A DNA stretch of 64,000 bases from the NCBI GenBank assembly GCA_021803025.1, contig JAJZQV010000001.1, positions 1 to 64,000 on the forward strand. The letters are read 5' to 3'. Positions 9,360 to 18,097 of the stretch are shown here, in pieces (position 1 is the stretch's first letter; every line of letters begins with the position of its first letter). The stretch is from Actinomycetes bacterium (GTDB lineage: Bacteria; Actinomycetota; Actinomycetes; Propionibacteriales; Propionibacteriaceae). Both the position numbers and the translations under genes were made by a program. A model generated the notes under the pieces. That model was not told the origin of the DNA and ran no database searches. It was given only the letters and a program-made list of their open reading frames with translations.

Positions 9360-10720
9360 CAGTGGACCGTCCTCAGAGCCTTGGCAAGGTCGTCCACGGA
9401 CGGGACCTCAAGGATGACGAGAGTGGCGATCTGGCGCCGCGACGCGTTGGCGGACCCATCGCATCGGACCGCGAAGGACTTGACGTCGTACGGGATCTGC
9501 AGATGCGCTGTACGGAGCTCAGCAGGGCTGACGCCTGACCCGGTGACGAGCACGGCGACCGAGGTCTGCGGCACTGCGGTGACGGCTCGCGCCGCCACGT
9601 CGCGCAGCGGCTTCCCTTCCCGTGAGAGCTCCAAGCGGGACAGCTCGTCGAAGAGGCCGGGCGCCGAGGGGTACGTGACGATGCCGCGATCGATGAACAG
9701 GGTGACGGCCCGCTGCTCCCGCAGCGCCTGCCCGGCGAGTGAGGCGACGCTGGAGACGGCCGTCTCGAAGTCCTCCGGGTCCGCGTAGTCGGCCGCCCGG
9801 GTCGACAGGACCAGGAGCAGGTGCGATCGCTGGGTCTCCTCGAACTGGCGGACCATGAGCTTGCCCATACGGGCAGTCGTCCGCCAGTGGATGTTGCGCC
9901 GGTCGTCGCCCGGTACGTACTCGCGCAGCGCGTGGAACGCCACGTCCGAGCTGGAGAGGTTCTGCGTCGTGATGCCGTCGACGTCCCGGAGGAAGCCGGT
10001 ACTGGTTGCGGACAGAGCGACGACGCGAGGGTGGATGAAGAGCTCCACAGGGTCGCTCCAGCGCTTCACCCGCTGCATGAGCCCTAGCGGGTCAGCCTTC
10101 ACGGAACGGACCGGGCCGATCGTGAGGACGGACCGATGCCGAGCCGGGATCGAGAACAGCTGTTCGTGCGTCGCATCCGCTGCGAGGGCCGGGACCTGGA
10201 AGGAGCCGACCCCGCCGCCGACGGGGAGGTCGAACCGGGTGGCGAGCAACGAGCGTCCTCCCTGGTTGCGGACGACCACCCGTCCCACAGCGCTCTCACC
10301 GACGGTGACGCGTGACTTCGCGAGCTCGATGTCTGCCGCGAACGCCATGCGCCCGAAGGTCCACAGGGCCGCCACGGCGAGGCAGGCGACGGCGAAGGTG
10401 CCCAGCCCGCGCCCTTCGAGCCAGCCGTAGCGCAGACCGGCCACCAGCGCGATCACCGCGACCACAAGTGTCAGCCAGCCGAGCGGGTTGACGACCCGGC
10501 GGACGGGGGCGGTGGCCTGCAACCACGCCGTACGGAGGTCGCTCGCACGATCGGATGTCCAGCGGCGGGTGGCCCGCACCGACGTCGCCCAGCGTCGTGT
10601 CCTTCGGGTGGAGTTGGGCTCAGGCACCACGGCCCGAGCGGCTGTGGCGGGACGACGCCACATCCCCCGGCGAGGCGGTGGCGCCTCGTCGAGTACCTCC
10701 CGGGTAGCCGTCTGGGTCAA
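9359..10720 (-). CDS. DUF58 domain-containing membrane protein
   Basis: A 453-residue protein with a hydrophobic pair near residues 75-125 and the DUF58 signature PGDDRRNIHWRTTARMGKL around 265-285, followed by a vWA-like fold. DUF58 proteins are encoded directly beside MoxR ATPases and are thought to act with them as a chaperone or assembly pair; no enzymatic activity is established. The start is taken as TTG at 10720, which overlaps the MoxR stop (TTGA). The alternative is an internal ATG about 19 codons later. It lies between the MoxR and transglutaminase genes with no gaps. Confidence 0.92.
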   Translation of the reverse strand: MTQTATREVLDEAPPPRRGMWRRPATAARAVVPEPNSTRRTRRWATSVRATRRWTSDRASDLRTAWLQATAPVRRVVNPLGWLTLVVAVIALVAGLRYGWLEGRGLGTFAVACLAVAALWTFGRMAFAADIELAKSRVTVGESAVGRVVVRNQGGRSLLATRFDLPVGGGVGSFQVPALAADATHEQLFSIPARHRSVLTIGPVRSVKADPLGLMQRVKRWSDPVELFIHPRVVALSATSTGFLRDVDGITTQNLSSSDVAFHALREYVPGDDRRNIHWRTTARMGKLMVRQFEETQRSHLLLVLSTRAADYADPEDFETAVSSVASLAGQALREQRAVTLFIDRGIVTYPSAPGLFDELSRLELSREGKPLRDVAARAVTAVPQTSVAVLVTGSGVSPAELRTAHLQIPYDVKSFAVRCDGSANASRRQIATLVILEVPSVDDLAKALRTVH

Positions 10721-11691
10721 GCAACGACCCCCTTGACCTGGGGCGCATCAACGGCGGCGAGCGCCTTCGCGATGACCTGCTGAGCCGTGGCGCCGGAGAA
10801 CTCCGCGTCGGGAGACATCACCAACCGGTGGGTCCAGACGGGTGCCGCCAGCTGCTTGACGTCGTCGGGCAGCACGTAGTTGCGGCCATGGGCTCCGGCC
10901 CAGACACGTGCGGCACGGACCATGGCGATCGCGCCTCGCGTGGAGACGCCGAGCGTGGTGTCGATGCTGTCGCGCGTGTGCTCGGTGAGCAGGTGCACGT
11001 ACTCGAGCACAGAGTCGGCGACGTGGTTCTCGGACACCATGTCCGCCATGTCAGCGACCGCGTTCGTCGCGATGATCGGGCGCAGCGACTTCGTACGGTC
11101 CGGCTGGGATGCTCCTCCGAGGACCTTCAGCATGGACGTACGGTCGGGGTAGCCCACGCTCGTCTTCATGAGGAAACGGTCGAGCTGGGCCTCGGGAAGG
11201 CGGTACGTACCGGCCTGCTCCACGGGGTTCTGGGTGGCCACCACCATGAACGGGCGGCCGGTGTCGTACCGGGTGCCGTCCACGGTGACGTGCGACTCCT
11301 CCATCACCTCCAGGAGCGCCGACTGCGTCTTCGGCGAGGCCCGGTTGATCTCGTCGGCGAGCACGATCGAGGAGAAGATCGGGCCGCGGTGGAACTCCCA
11401 CACGCCCTTCGACTGGTCGTACATCGTCACGCCCGTGATGTCGCTCGGCAGCAGGTCGGGCGTGAACTGGATCCGGTTGTGCGTGCCGTGGACCGTGGCC
11501 GCGAGGGCCCGCGCGAGCGCGGTCTTGCCCGTGCCCGGCGCATCCTCCAGCAGCAGGTGGCCCTCCGTAAGCATGCACGTCAGCGCCAGCCGGATCACCG
11601 TCGCCTTGCCCAGCAGGGCCTGGCCGACGTTGTCCACGAGCTTGCCGAACGTACCGGCGAACCACGCCGCGTTCTCGGGTGTAACAGTCAT
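10717..11691 (-). CDS. MoxR family AAA+ ATPase
   Basis: A 324-residue MoxR ATPase with Walker A (DAPGTGKTA, residues 50-58), Walker B (VLADEINRA, about 110-118) and sensor 1 (VVATQNP). The length is normal for the family. The start is ATG at 11691, preceded by a GGAGC ribosome site that lies between the fn3 stop (11717) and this ATG; longer frames run into the fn3 gene. MoxR proteins work with DUF58 and VWA proteins in assembling or maturing secreted or cell-envelope complexes. Placement directly after the giant surface-protein gene suggests it helps to fold, export or assemble that protein. Confidence 0.95.
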   Translation of the reverse strand: MTVTPENAAWFAGTFGKLVDNVGQALLGKATVIRLALTCMLTEGHLLLEDAPGTGKTALARALAATVHGTHNRIQFTPDLLPSDITGVTMYDQSKGVWEFHRGPIFSSIVLADEINRASPKTQSALLEVMEESHVTVDGTRYDTGRPFMVVATQNPVEQAGTYRLPEAQLDRFLMKTSVGYPDRTSMLKVLGGASQPDRTKSLRPIIATNAVADMADMVSENHVADSVLEYVHLLTEHTRDSIDTTLGVSTRGAIAMVRAARVWAGAHGRNYVLPDDVKQLAAPVWTHRLVMSPDAEFSGATAQQVIAKALAAVDAPQVKGVVA

Positions 11692-11716
11692 TCTTATCGC
11701 TCCTGGAAATTGGTAA

Positions 11717-14700
11717 CTAGAGTTGGTAGCACGTACCGAAGCCGGCTGCGCTCGTTCCCCACTTAACAGTGGGATATCCGTTGGTTCCCTTCGGATAGGC
11801 CGGCCCCCAATTGCCACCCTGGTCCACGGTAACCGTCACGTCATAGTCTGGAGCGCCAATTCCACCCGCATAGCATCGAACGGAACTACCCGGGTTGAAT
11901 CGAGACAGAGTAATGTTCACATATTCACAAGTCCCCCAGGGGCATGAGTTTGTGAACGTGACTCCGGAATTCGTGAACGCGAAAGACGGATTGCCCCAGG
12001 TAGAGGCGCTCGCGTAGCCGGACCACGCGCCCCACAAGCCCGTCTGGTCCTTCGCCCTGGCGCGAATCGACTTCGTCTGGTTGCGGCCATTACCCTGAAT
12101 AGTGCTGCCGCTGATGGGCTGCCCTGCCTGCTGCCCGCCGTCCGTGGTCTCGATCTGCACCTCGACGATGGGTCGCCCATTCCCGGAGCCGCCGGCGTTC
12201 CAGCTCAGCGTCACGTTGTTGACGCTTCCTGAGGCCGAGACCTGTGGTGCGTTGGGCGCGCCATATGGAACCACCGCTCCGCTCGGGACGAAGGAGCCTG
12301 TGACTGTTTCGCCGTTGACGGTGGATCGTGCGGCGATGCTGATCTGGTAGCTGTTGCCGTTGACGAGACCTCCGTAGGTGATGGTTCCCCCGGAAACCAC
12401 GGTTCCAGTACCACCTGCGGCATTCCACACATAGACGATCTCGCTAGCGAGGGCTCCGTTGCCGGGGGCGGGGTTGAACGTGACCTTCACCTGGTTGTTC
12501 GTCCCCGTGGCCGCCGCCACCAGACCTGTCACCGTCCCAGGGGTCTGGAACGCGCGGATCGGAGCCGAGGCAGGCGACCATGCGCTCCAGCCGGCCTTGT
12601 TCTGGGCCCGGTACTCGAACCTCTGGTCCGTCGTATCCACCGACAGTGTGAGCTGGGTGGAGGGAGCGGACCCGGTGTAGACGACGCTCGTGGCGCCGGT
12701 GCGCCGCAGCTCGTACGTCATGGTGGTGTCGCCGTTGCCGTTCGGTGGTGCCCAGCTGACCGTCGCGCTCGGCGCGAGGGTGCTGACGGGCTGCTTCACG
12801 ACGGTGGGGGCCACCAGGCTGAGTGGGACGCCCGCAGGGACCTCCGTCGCCGAGTAGCTCGACCAGTCGGACGGGAGGACAGCCTTCGAGTGCGCCTGGA
12901 CCCGGAACCTGTACGCAGTGCCGTTGGTGAGTCCGGTCCACGTGTACGAGGTGGCGGCCACCTGCTGCTGTGTGACGCCGCCGGTCGGCCCGTCGATCTC
13001 GAGCGTGTAGCTCTCCACCGCGGAGCCTTCGGTGGTCGGTGCCGCCCACGCGACGTCGATCTGCTTGTCGCCGAACGTGAGGGTCGGCGGCGCCGGCTGG
13101 TTCGGCTTGACGTCGGGCCGGACGACCGCTGAGGCCGCCGACGGGGCCGACTCGCCGACCTCGTTCGTCGCCGTGACGGTGAACGTGTACTCCACGTTGT
13201 TCGTGAGCAGGTTGCTCAGCTCACACACCGTGGTCGCGCCGCAGTCCTTCGTGCCGCCGTTCCACTTCACGGTGAACTTGCTGATCTGCGCGCCGTTGTT
13301 GGCACCCGGCTGCCAGCTGACGGTCGCGGACCGTGAGGCGTTCGTGACCCCGACGACAGCGGTGGGTGCGTCGGGCTTGTCGCGTACGGTCAGAGTGATC
13401 TTGCCCTGCACCTGCCGCGAGACCTCGCCCGTCGCATCAGCGAGCGTGTACACGACGGTGAGCTGACCGTGGAAGCCTGCGGAAGGAGCGACCGTGACGT
13501 TGAGGCCGTTCACGGACGCGGTGCCCGTCCCGACCTGGACCTGGGGCTGACCGACCAGGGTCAAGGGCTTGTTCAGATCTGCGAACGGGTTCGTTGCGTA
13601 CTGGGTCAGGTCGACGGTCTCCGCCTTCCCGGCGTTCGCTGAGGTGATGACGGCCTCTGTCGTCGTGATGAGCGGCCGGGACGACGCGATCGTCTTGATC
13701 GGGATCTGCGCGGCCACCGGAGTCGTGCTGCCGTCGGTGACGGTGATCTCAACCAGCCCGGCTGTCCCGATCTTCGTCTCCACAGGCGCCGACGCCTTGA
13801 GCATGTGCCCGGAGATGCTGACGTCGAAGCCGGCCGGGACCTTGCCCAGAGTGAAGGACATCCTGTCCATGTCGCCCTGGTCGGGGTCGGTGACCATCGC
13901 GAGGAGGTCGACCTCCTTGGCGGGTTCGATGGCAGAGACGTCGATCTCGGACGGGGACACCTTCGGCTGCGTCTTGCCTGACGACTGGACCACGATCGGC
14001 AGGGTCAGTACAACCTTGAGCCCGTTCGGGTCGTCGGGAGAGGACCCGTCGGTCACCTCGAATGTCAGCGAGCTGTTCCCGACGTACTCACCCACCGGTG
14101 TGAACACCAGCGTCGTGGCGTTCTTGACGATCGGGTCCCCGTTCGCGCCCGGTCCCGCCTTGACGCGGTTCTCGAAGGTGAGGATGGGCGAGTGCCCGTC
14201 CCGTACAGACACGTAGTCCGCGAGGTTGACTGTGAGCGTGTCGCCGCCCTTGATCGTCACCGGGACCTTGTCCGGCTTGAGCACCGGCAGCCTGTCGCTC
14301 GTTCCGGGAACGACGATCACCGCCTGGGCTGTCAGCCCGTCGACATCCGTGACCGTGTAGACGATCACCTGACGCGTGGGCGTGAGCGTGACGGTGACGA
14401 TGCCCTTGCTCTTGACGCTCGCGGTGGCCGAGTCCGTGGACACGACCAGCGCCTCTGCCGACCCGTCCGGATCCTCGTCGTTGGCGAGCACGTCGACATC
14501 CACCTGGGTCTTGCCGGCGACCTCGTACCCCTGCACCACATCGTCACGGGCGATGGGCGCCTGGAGGGGAGTATCCGTCCGGATGTCCAGCGTGAGCTGC
14601 CCTTGGGTCACGCCGCCCCGGCCGTCGCTGACCTGGTACACGAAGGAGTACAGACCAGGTGTCTGGGGAGCCGTGATGCTGACCCGAGCGCCCTCCGTGA

Positions 14701-17700
14701 CCGCCGCGATGCTGGAGGCGTTGCCCTGGCCCTTCGCCGAGCCCGGGACGAGCGACAGCGGGTCACCGTCGGGGTCGATGTCGTTCGCGAGGACCGGCAT
14801 CGACAGCAGTCGGCCAGGTCTGGCGATGACCAGGTCGGCGACGGCCACCGGCGGCTGGTTGATGGGAGACGGTGGAGCGATCCCGACCTTGACCGTTCCG
14901 ATGCCCCTGGCGCCGAAGCGGTCCATGACCGCGTACGTGAACGTGTCGGTGCCTGACGAACCTGACGGCGCCTCGTACGTGAGGTACTCGGACGCCGTGG
15001 TGACGGTGCCTTTCGACGGCGCTGTGTCGACGCCGAGCAGGGTCACGGAGTCGCCGTCGGGGTCGATGCCGTCGAGGCTCACGGGGATCTTGACGCTGGC
15101 GCCGGCAAGAACTCGGGCAGTCAGTGGAGGGGCAACCGGGGCGTTGTTCCCTGAGTCCGCCGCGCGGACGTCGATCTTCACCTGTGCCGAGGCGTACCCC
15201 TTCTGGGTGTCTCGCACGGTGTAGACGATGCGTGCCGTGCCGGGATCGGGTCCGGCCTTGAACCGCACGGTCTTCTCCGAGACGAAGGCCTCACCGGCCG
15301 CTGCGACGCCCTGCAGCTGAAGTGCGGGATCGAGCGAGAGCGCCAGCCCGGCAGGAGAGGTGTCGTTGTCGAGGACGTGGACGGTCACGATGTCGCCGGC
15401 CCGCACCGTGGCAACGTCGTCGGACGCCACCGGCGGAAGCCCGGAGGCCACAGCCGCCAGCGGAATGACAGTGACCGTCGCCGTGGCCGAACCGAAGCCG
15501 TTCGAGACCGTGTACGAGAACGACGCCTGCTTGGTGAGTCCACCAGGTGCGGTCACACGGATCTTCGCCCGGGCGACCACCTCGACGTGCAGCGCCGGGA
15601 TCTTCGTGATGTCGGTGGACTGGACGACGAGAACGCCACCAGTGGGATCGAAGTCGTTGGCGAGGACGTCGACGACCACTTCTCCACCTGCGGGCAGGAG
15701 CGCAAGGTCGTCATCGGCAACCGGTGGCGCGTCCTTCACGGGATCCACGACGTCCACGCGTACGACGCCCTTCGAGGCGGACGGTCCGTTCGACACGACA
15801 TAGTCGAGGTAGAAGGTCCCGACGACGGTGGACGTGAACCGGAACGACCCGGAGTCGTAGCTCGGTGTCACGGTCGTGCCTGCTGGTCCGTCCGAGATCT
15901 TCGCAAGACGGAGGGCGCCGCCGGACAGGTCGGTGTCGTTGTCGAGCGGCTTGACGACGACCTCCTCGCCCTTGATCACCCGGGCGAAGTCGGCATTGGC
16001 GACAGGTGCGTAGGTCCCCTTTGCACGCACGTCGACGTGAAGGACACCTTCCGTCTCCTTCGAGCCGTCGCTCATCACGATCTTCACGTCATAGCGGCCC
16101 GGCTGGTTCACGCCCAGGTCTCGAACGGTGACAAGACCATCCGCGCGGAACTTGGCCGTCATCCCCTGCGGCGCGGTAACCGAAGAGATGAAGAACTGGT
16201 CGCCATCGGGGTCGGACCAGTCGGGCGCGACGTTGTACTCGGCTTCGCCACCGCTGACCACGGAGGCGGCTCTTTGGGTACGCCATTGCACCGGCCCTGA
16301 GTTCACGTTCCACGGGTGAACGCTGACGTTGACCGATGCATCGGCCGTTCCGCCCCTGCCGTCGTCGGCGGTGTACGTGAACGTCCCTGGGCCGCTGGCA
16401 TTGTCCGGGACCGTGATCTGAAGGGCGGCCCCCGCACGTACGGCTCGCACCGTTCCGACCGAGGGGCTCTTGCCGGGCACGGCTGTGAGAACGTCCCCGT
16501 CGGGGTCGGTGTCGTTCTGCAGAACCGGGAGGGTCGTCGAACGCCCCGGTCTCACACCGAACTGGTCATCCACCGCGTTCGGCTTGTGGTTCTGCTGGGT
16601 ACGGTCGGGGTTGGCCTGTTCTTGGGTCGTGCTGTGGTTCTTGTCGTTCTTCTGCTCCTTGGACTTCAGGTCGGCCAGGATGTCGTTCCAGTTGTTCACG
16701 ACGACGACCTTGCTCGACACGACGAAGACGTCCCCGTTGGCGATGTTGTTGATGACGACGACATCGCGGTTCGTTCGGAACGTCAGGTTCTTGGCCGTTT
16801 GAAGCTTCGGTACCGACTGCGTGACGTTCGCACTGGCGTCGTCGCAGTCCCGAAGGTACTGGCCGGTCACAGCCCAGGCGGCGTATCGGCAGCCGCCCAT
16901 GACAACGGGCGCCACGGGTGTGCCGCGACCGCTCGCGCCGGCGGAGACTTGAGTGACCGCACCGTTCTGGAGCCGCACCTTCACCAAGGCGGTCGGAGAC
17001 TCGAGTGAGACGTCAGCCGCGCGCACACTGGGCTCCTGGAGCACTGCCTGCTCGAGACCGGCTACCGCATGTTGACCGGACGGAAGGTACACGACGTTCG
17101 TGGCGCGATCGAGAACCACCGCCTCCGGGCCGACACTCGTGATGCTGAGCTTCGAGGACTCGGTGATCCCCGACAGCTGTCGCTTGGACGGCTTCGACCA
17201 GCCGCCGCCCTGCGGTGTGACAGTGACGAGGAGGCCGGTCTTCGAGACGGCGTGCACGGCGCCGTCCAGGCCCACGACGACTGTCGCTCCGGGAACCCCG
17301 TCGATCACCGGAATGGACGTGTCGGGGGAGATCCCTGAGACAGAGGCGGCATCGGAGGCCCAGATCTTGCCGGCGGCTGAATCCACGATCGCCGCTTTCG
17401 TCCCTCCCTGCACGACCGTCATGCCCTCGGCCTTCACGGCGGTGCCCAGCGTGATGAGCGCGACGTCGACCGGATAGACCGATCCTCCGGTCGTGTCGTG
17501 AACGAGCACGTCCTTGGCGGACTGCGAGACGTCGAACGACGCCGACGGGGCGCGCAGGCCTCCGTCCAGGGTTCGCGAGGGGTAATTGAGATGGGCGACC
17601 AGGCGCAAGCTCTCATTGGTGACCCAGACCCCACCATCGTGGAGGCTTACGTCCTCGGTCGGCACGCCGGGGTGGATCGACGCGATGATTCCCACGACGA

Positions 17701-17761
17701 TGGCGGTGACCACAGCGAGCGCACTCGAGCCGCGCGACAGCGCAAGGCTCTTGAGAGCCAT
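11717..17761 (-). CDS. giant cell-surface protein with cadherin-like/Ig and fibronectin type III repeats
   Basis: A 2014-residue protein. Residues about 10-35 form an N-terminal signal-anchor helix. Residues 40-390 hold a beta-rich domain. From about 400 to 1300 there are eight or so tandem cadherin-like/Ig repeats recognised by the recurring V-x-x-N-D-x-D-P-D-G-D motif (for example VLANDIDPDGDPL). A less regular region follows, then about five Fn3 domains (about 1464-1920). The C-terminal tip (about 1925-2014) has four Cys (SCPWGTCEY, VRCYAG, GTCYQL) and unusual base composition. No LPxTG motif is present, so the N-terminal helix is the probable anchor. The start is ATG at 17761 with a GGGGGAAA ribosome site. 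It is the fn3 member of the PFNA-type cluster, probably an adhesin or surface fibre first in its operon. Confidence 0.93.
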   Translation of the reverse strand: MALKSLALSRGSSALAVVTAIVVGIIASIHPGVPTEDVSLHDGGVWVTNESLRLVAHLNYPSRTLDGGLRAPSASFDVSQSAKDVLVHDTTGGSVYPVDVALITLGTAVKAEGMTVVQGGTKAAIVDSAAGKIWASDAASVSGISPDTSIPVIDGVPGATVVVGLDGAVHAVSKTGLLVTVTPQGGGWSKPSKRQLSGITESSKLSITSVGPEAVVLDRATNVVYLPSGQHAVAGLEQAVLQEPSVRAADVSLESPTALVKVRLQNGAVTQVSAGASGRGTPVAPVVMGGCRYAAWAVTGQYLRDCDDASANVTQSVPKLQTAKNLTFRTNRDVVVINNIANGDVFVVSSKVVVVNNWNDILADLKSKEQKNDKNHSTTQEQANPDRTQQNHKPNAVDDQFGVRPGRSTTLPVLQNDTDPDGDVLTAVPGKSPSVGTVRAVRAGAALQITVPDNASGPGTFTYTADDGRGGTADASVNVSVHPWNVNSGPVQWRTQRAASVVSGGEAEYNVAPDWSDPDGDQFFISSVTAPQGMTAKFRADGLVTVRDLGVNQPGRYDVKIVMSDGSKETEGVLHVDVRAKGTYAPVANADFARVIKGEEVVVKPLDNDTDLSGGALRLAKISDGPAGTTVTPSYDSGSFRFTSTVVGTFYLDYVVSNGPSASKGVVRVDVVDPVKDAPPVADDDLALLPAGGEVVVDVLANDFDPTGGVLVVQSTDITKIPALHVEVVARAKIRVTAPGGLTKQASFSYTVSNGFGSATATVTVIPLAAVASGLPPVASDDVATVRAGDIVTVHVLDNDTSPAGLALSLDPALQLQGVAAAGEAFVSEKTVRFKAGPDPGTARIVYTVRDTQKGYASAQVKIDVRAADSGNNAPVAPPLTARVLAGASVKIPVSLDGIDPDGDSVTLLGVDTAPSKGTVTTASEYLTYEAPSGSSGTDTFTYAVMDRFGARGIGTVKVGIAPPSPINQPPVAVADLVIARPGRLLSMPVLANDIDPDGDPLSLVPGSAKGQGNASSIAAVTEGARVSITAPQTPGLYSFVYQVSDGRGGVTQGQLTLDIRTDTPLQAPIARDDVVQGYEVAGKTQVDVDVLANDEDPDGSAEALVVSTDSATASVKSKGIVTVTLTPTRQVIVYTVTDVDGLTAQAVIVVPGTSDRLPVLKPDKVPVTIKGGDTLTVNLADYVSVRDGHSPILTFENRVKAGPGANGDPIVKNATTLVFTPVGEYVGNSSLTFEVTDGSSPDDPNGLKVVLTLPIVVQSSGKTQPKVSPSEIDVSAIEPAKEVDLLAMVTDPDQGDMDRMSFTLGKVPAGFDVSISGHMLKASAPVETKIGTAGLVEITVTDGSTTPVAAQIPIKTIASSRPLITTTEAVITSANAGKAETVDLTQYATNPFADLNKPLTLVGQPQVQVGTGTASVNGLNVTVAPSAGFHGQLTVVYTLADATGEVSRQVQGKITLTVRDKPDAPTAVVGVTNASRSATVSWQPGANNGAQISKFTVKWNGGTKDCGATTVCELSNLLTNNVEYTFTVTATNEVGESAPSAASAVVRPDVKPNQPAPPTLTFGDKQIDVAWAAPTTEGSAVESYTLEIDGPTGGVTQQQVAATSYTWTGLTNGTAYRFRVQAHSKAVLPSDWSSYSATEVPAGVPLSLVAPTVVKQPVSTLAPSATVSWAPPNGNGDTTMTYELRRTGATSVVYTGSAPSTQLTLSVDTTDQRFEYRAQNKAGWSAWSPASAPIRAFQTPGTVTGLVAAATGTNNQVKVTFNPAPGNGALASEIVYVWNAAGGTGTVVSGGTITYGGLVNGNSYQISIAARSTVNGETVTGSFVPSGAVVPYGAPNAPQVSASGSVNNVTLSWNAGGSGNGRPIVEVQIETTDGGQQAGQPISGSTIQGNGRNQTKSIRARAKDQTGLWGAWSGYASASTWGNPSFAFTNSGVTFTNSCPWGTCEYVNITLSRFNPGSSVRCYAGGIGAPDYDVTVTVDQGGNWGPAYPKGTNGYPTVKWGTSAAGFGTCYQL

Positions 17762-18097
17762 GACGATTTCCCCCTGTTGGTAGAGCGGGGTGGAAGTGCC
17801 CCTACCGTTCGTCGGCCGAAGTCGGCGTGAACAGGAATATGATGACGCGTTCATTGTTGAGAACGTCAAATGCACAGAATGGGTAGTTCTCCCCATTCCG
17901 GGCAATTACTGGACAATTGCCGGGCAATGCTGGTTGAACTGGACACGCCAAGAAGGGCTTCCAGATCCGAGGACGACGACGAGCGACAGCTCGCACGACC
18001 CAGGATCCCGCGCTCTGCGCGCTGAGGCCACCGCACGCCGGGTCTTCGTACGTTCTCATACAGGGCCGCTCAGACGCGGCCGCTGCGACCGTGTGGG
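17762..18097. other. intergenic leader region upstream of the fn3 operon
   Basis: This 336-bp gap separates the STAND NTPase gene from the fn3 operon, both on the minus strand. It should hold the operon promoter. The part at about 17830-17940 is clearly more AT-rich than its surroundings and contains an inverted repeat (listed separately). No convincing gene is seen. Confidence 0.6.
17901..17921. promoter_or_regulatory. inverted repeat, candidate operator of the fn3-MoxR-kinase operon
   Basis: GGCAATT and AATTGCC form perfect 7-bp arms separated by 7 bp, about 140 bp upstream of the fn3 ATG in an AT-richer part of the leader. The position and symmetry fit a dimeric repressor or activator site. 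No regulator is assigned. Confidence 0.35.

Noticed and set aside
6789-9788. A 999-codon open frame on the plus strand opposite the transglutaminase and DUF58 genes
   Set aside because: It is antisense to two well-recognised membrane-protein genes. Its Arg/Gly/Pro-rich translation has no domain, which is expected from high GC at third positions.
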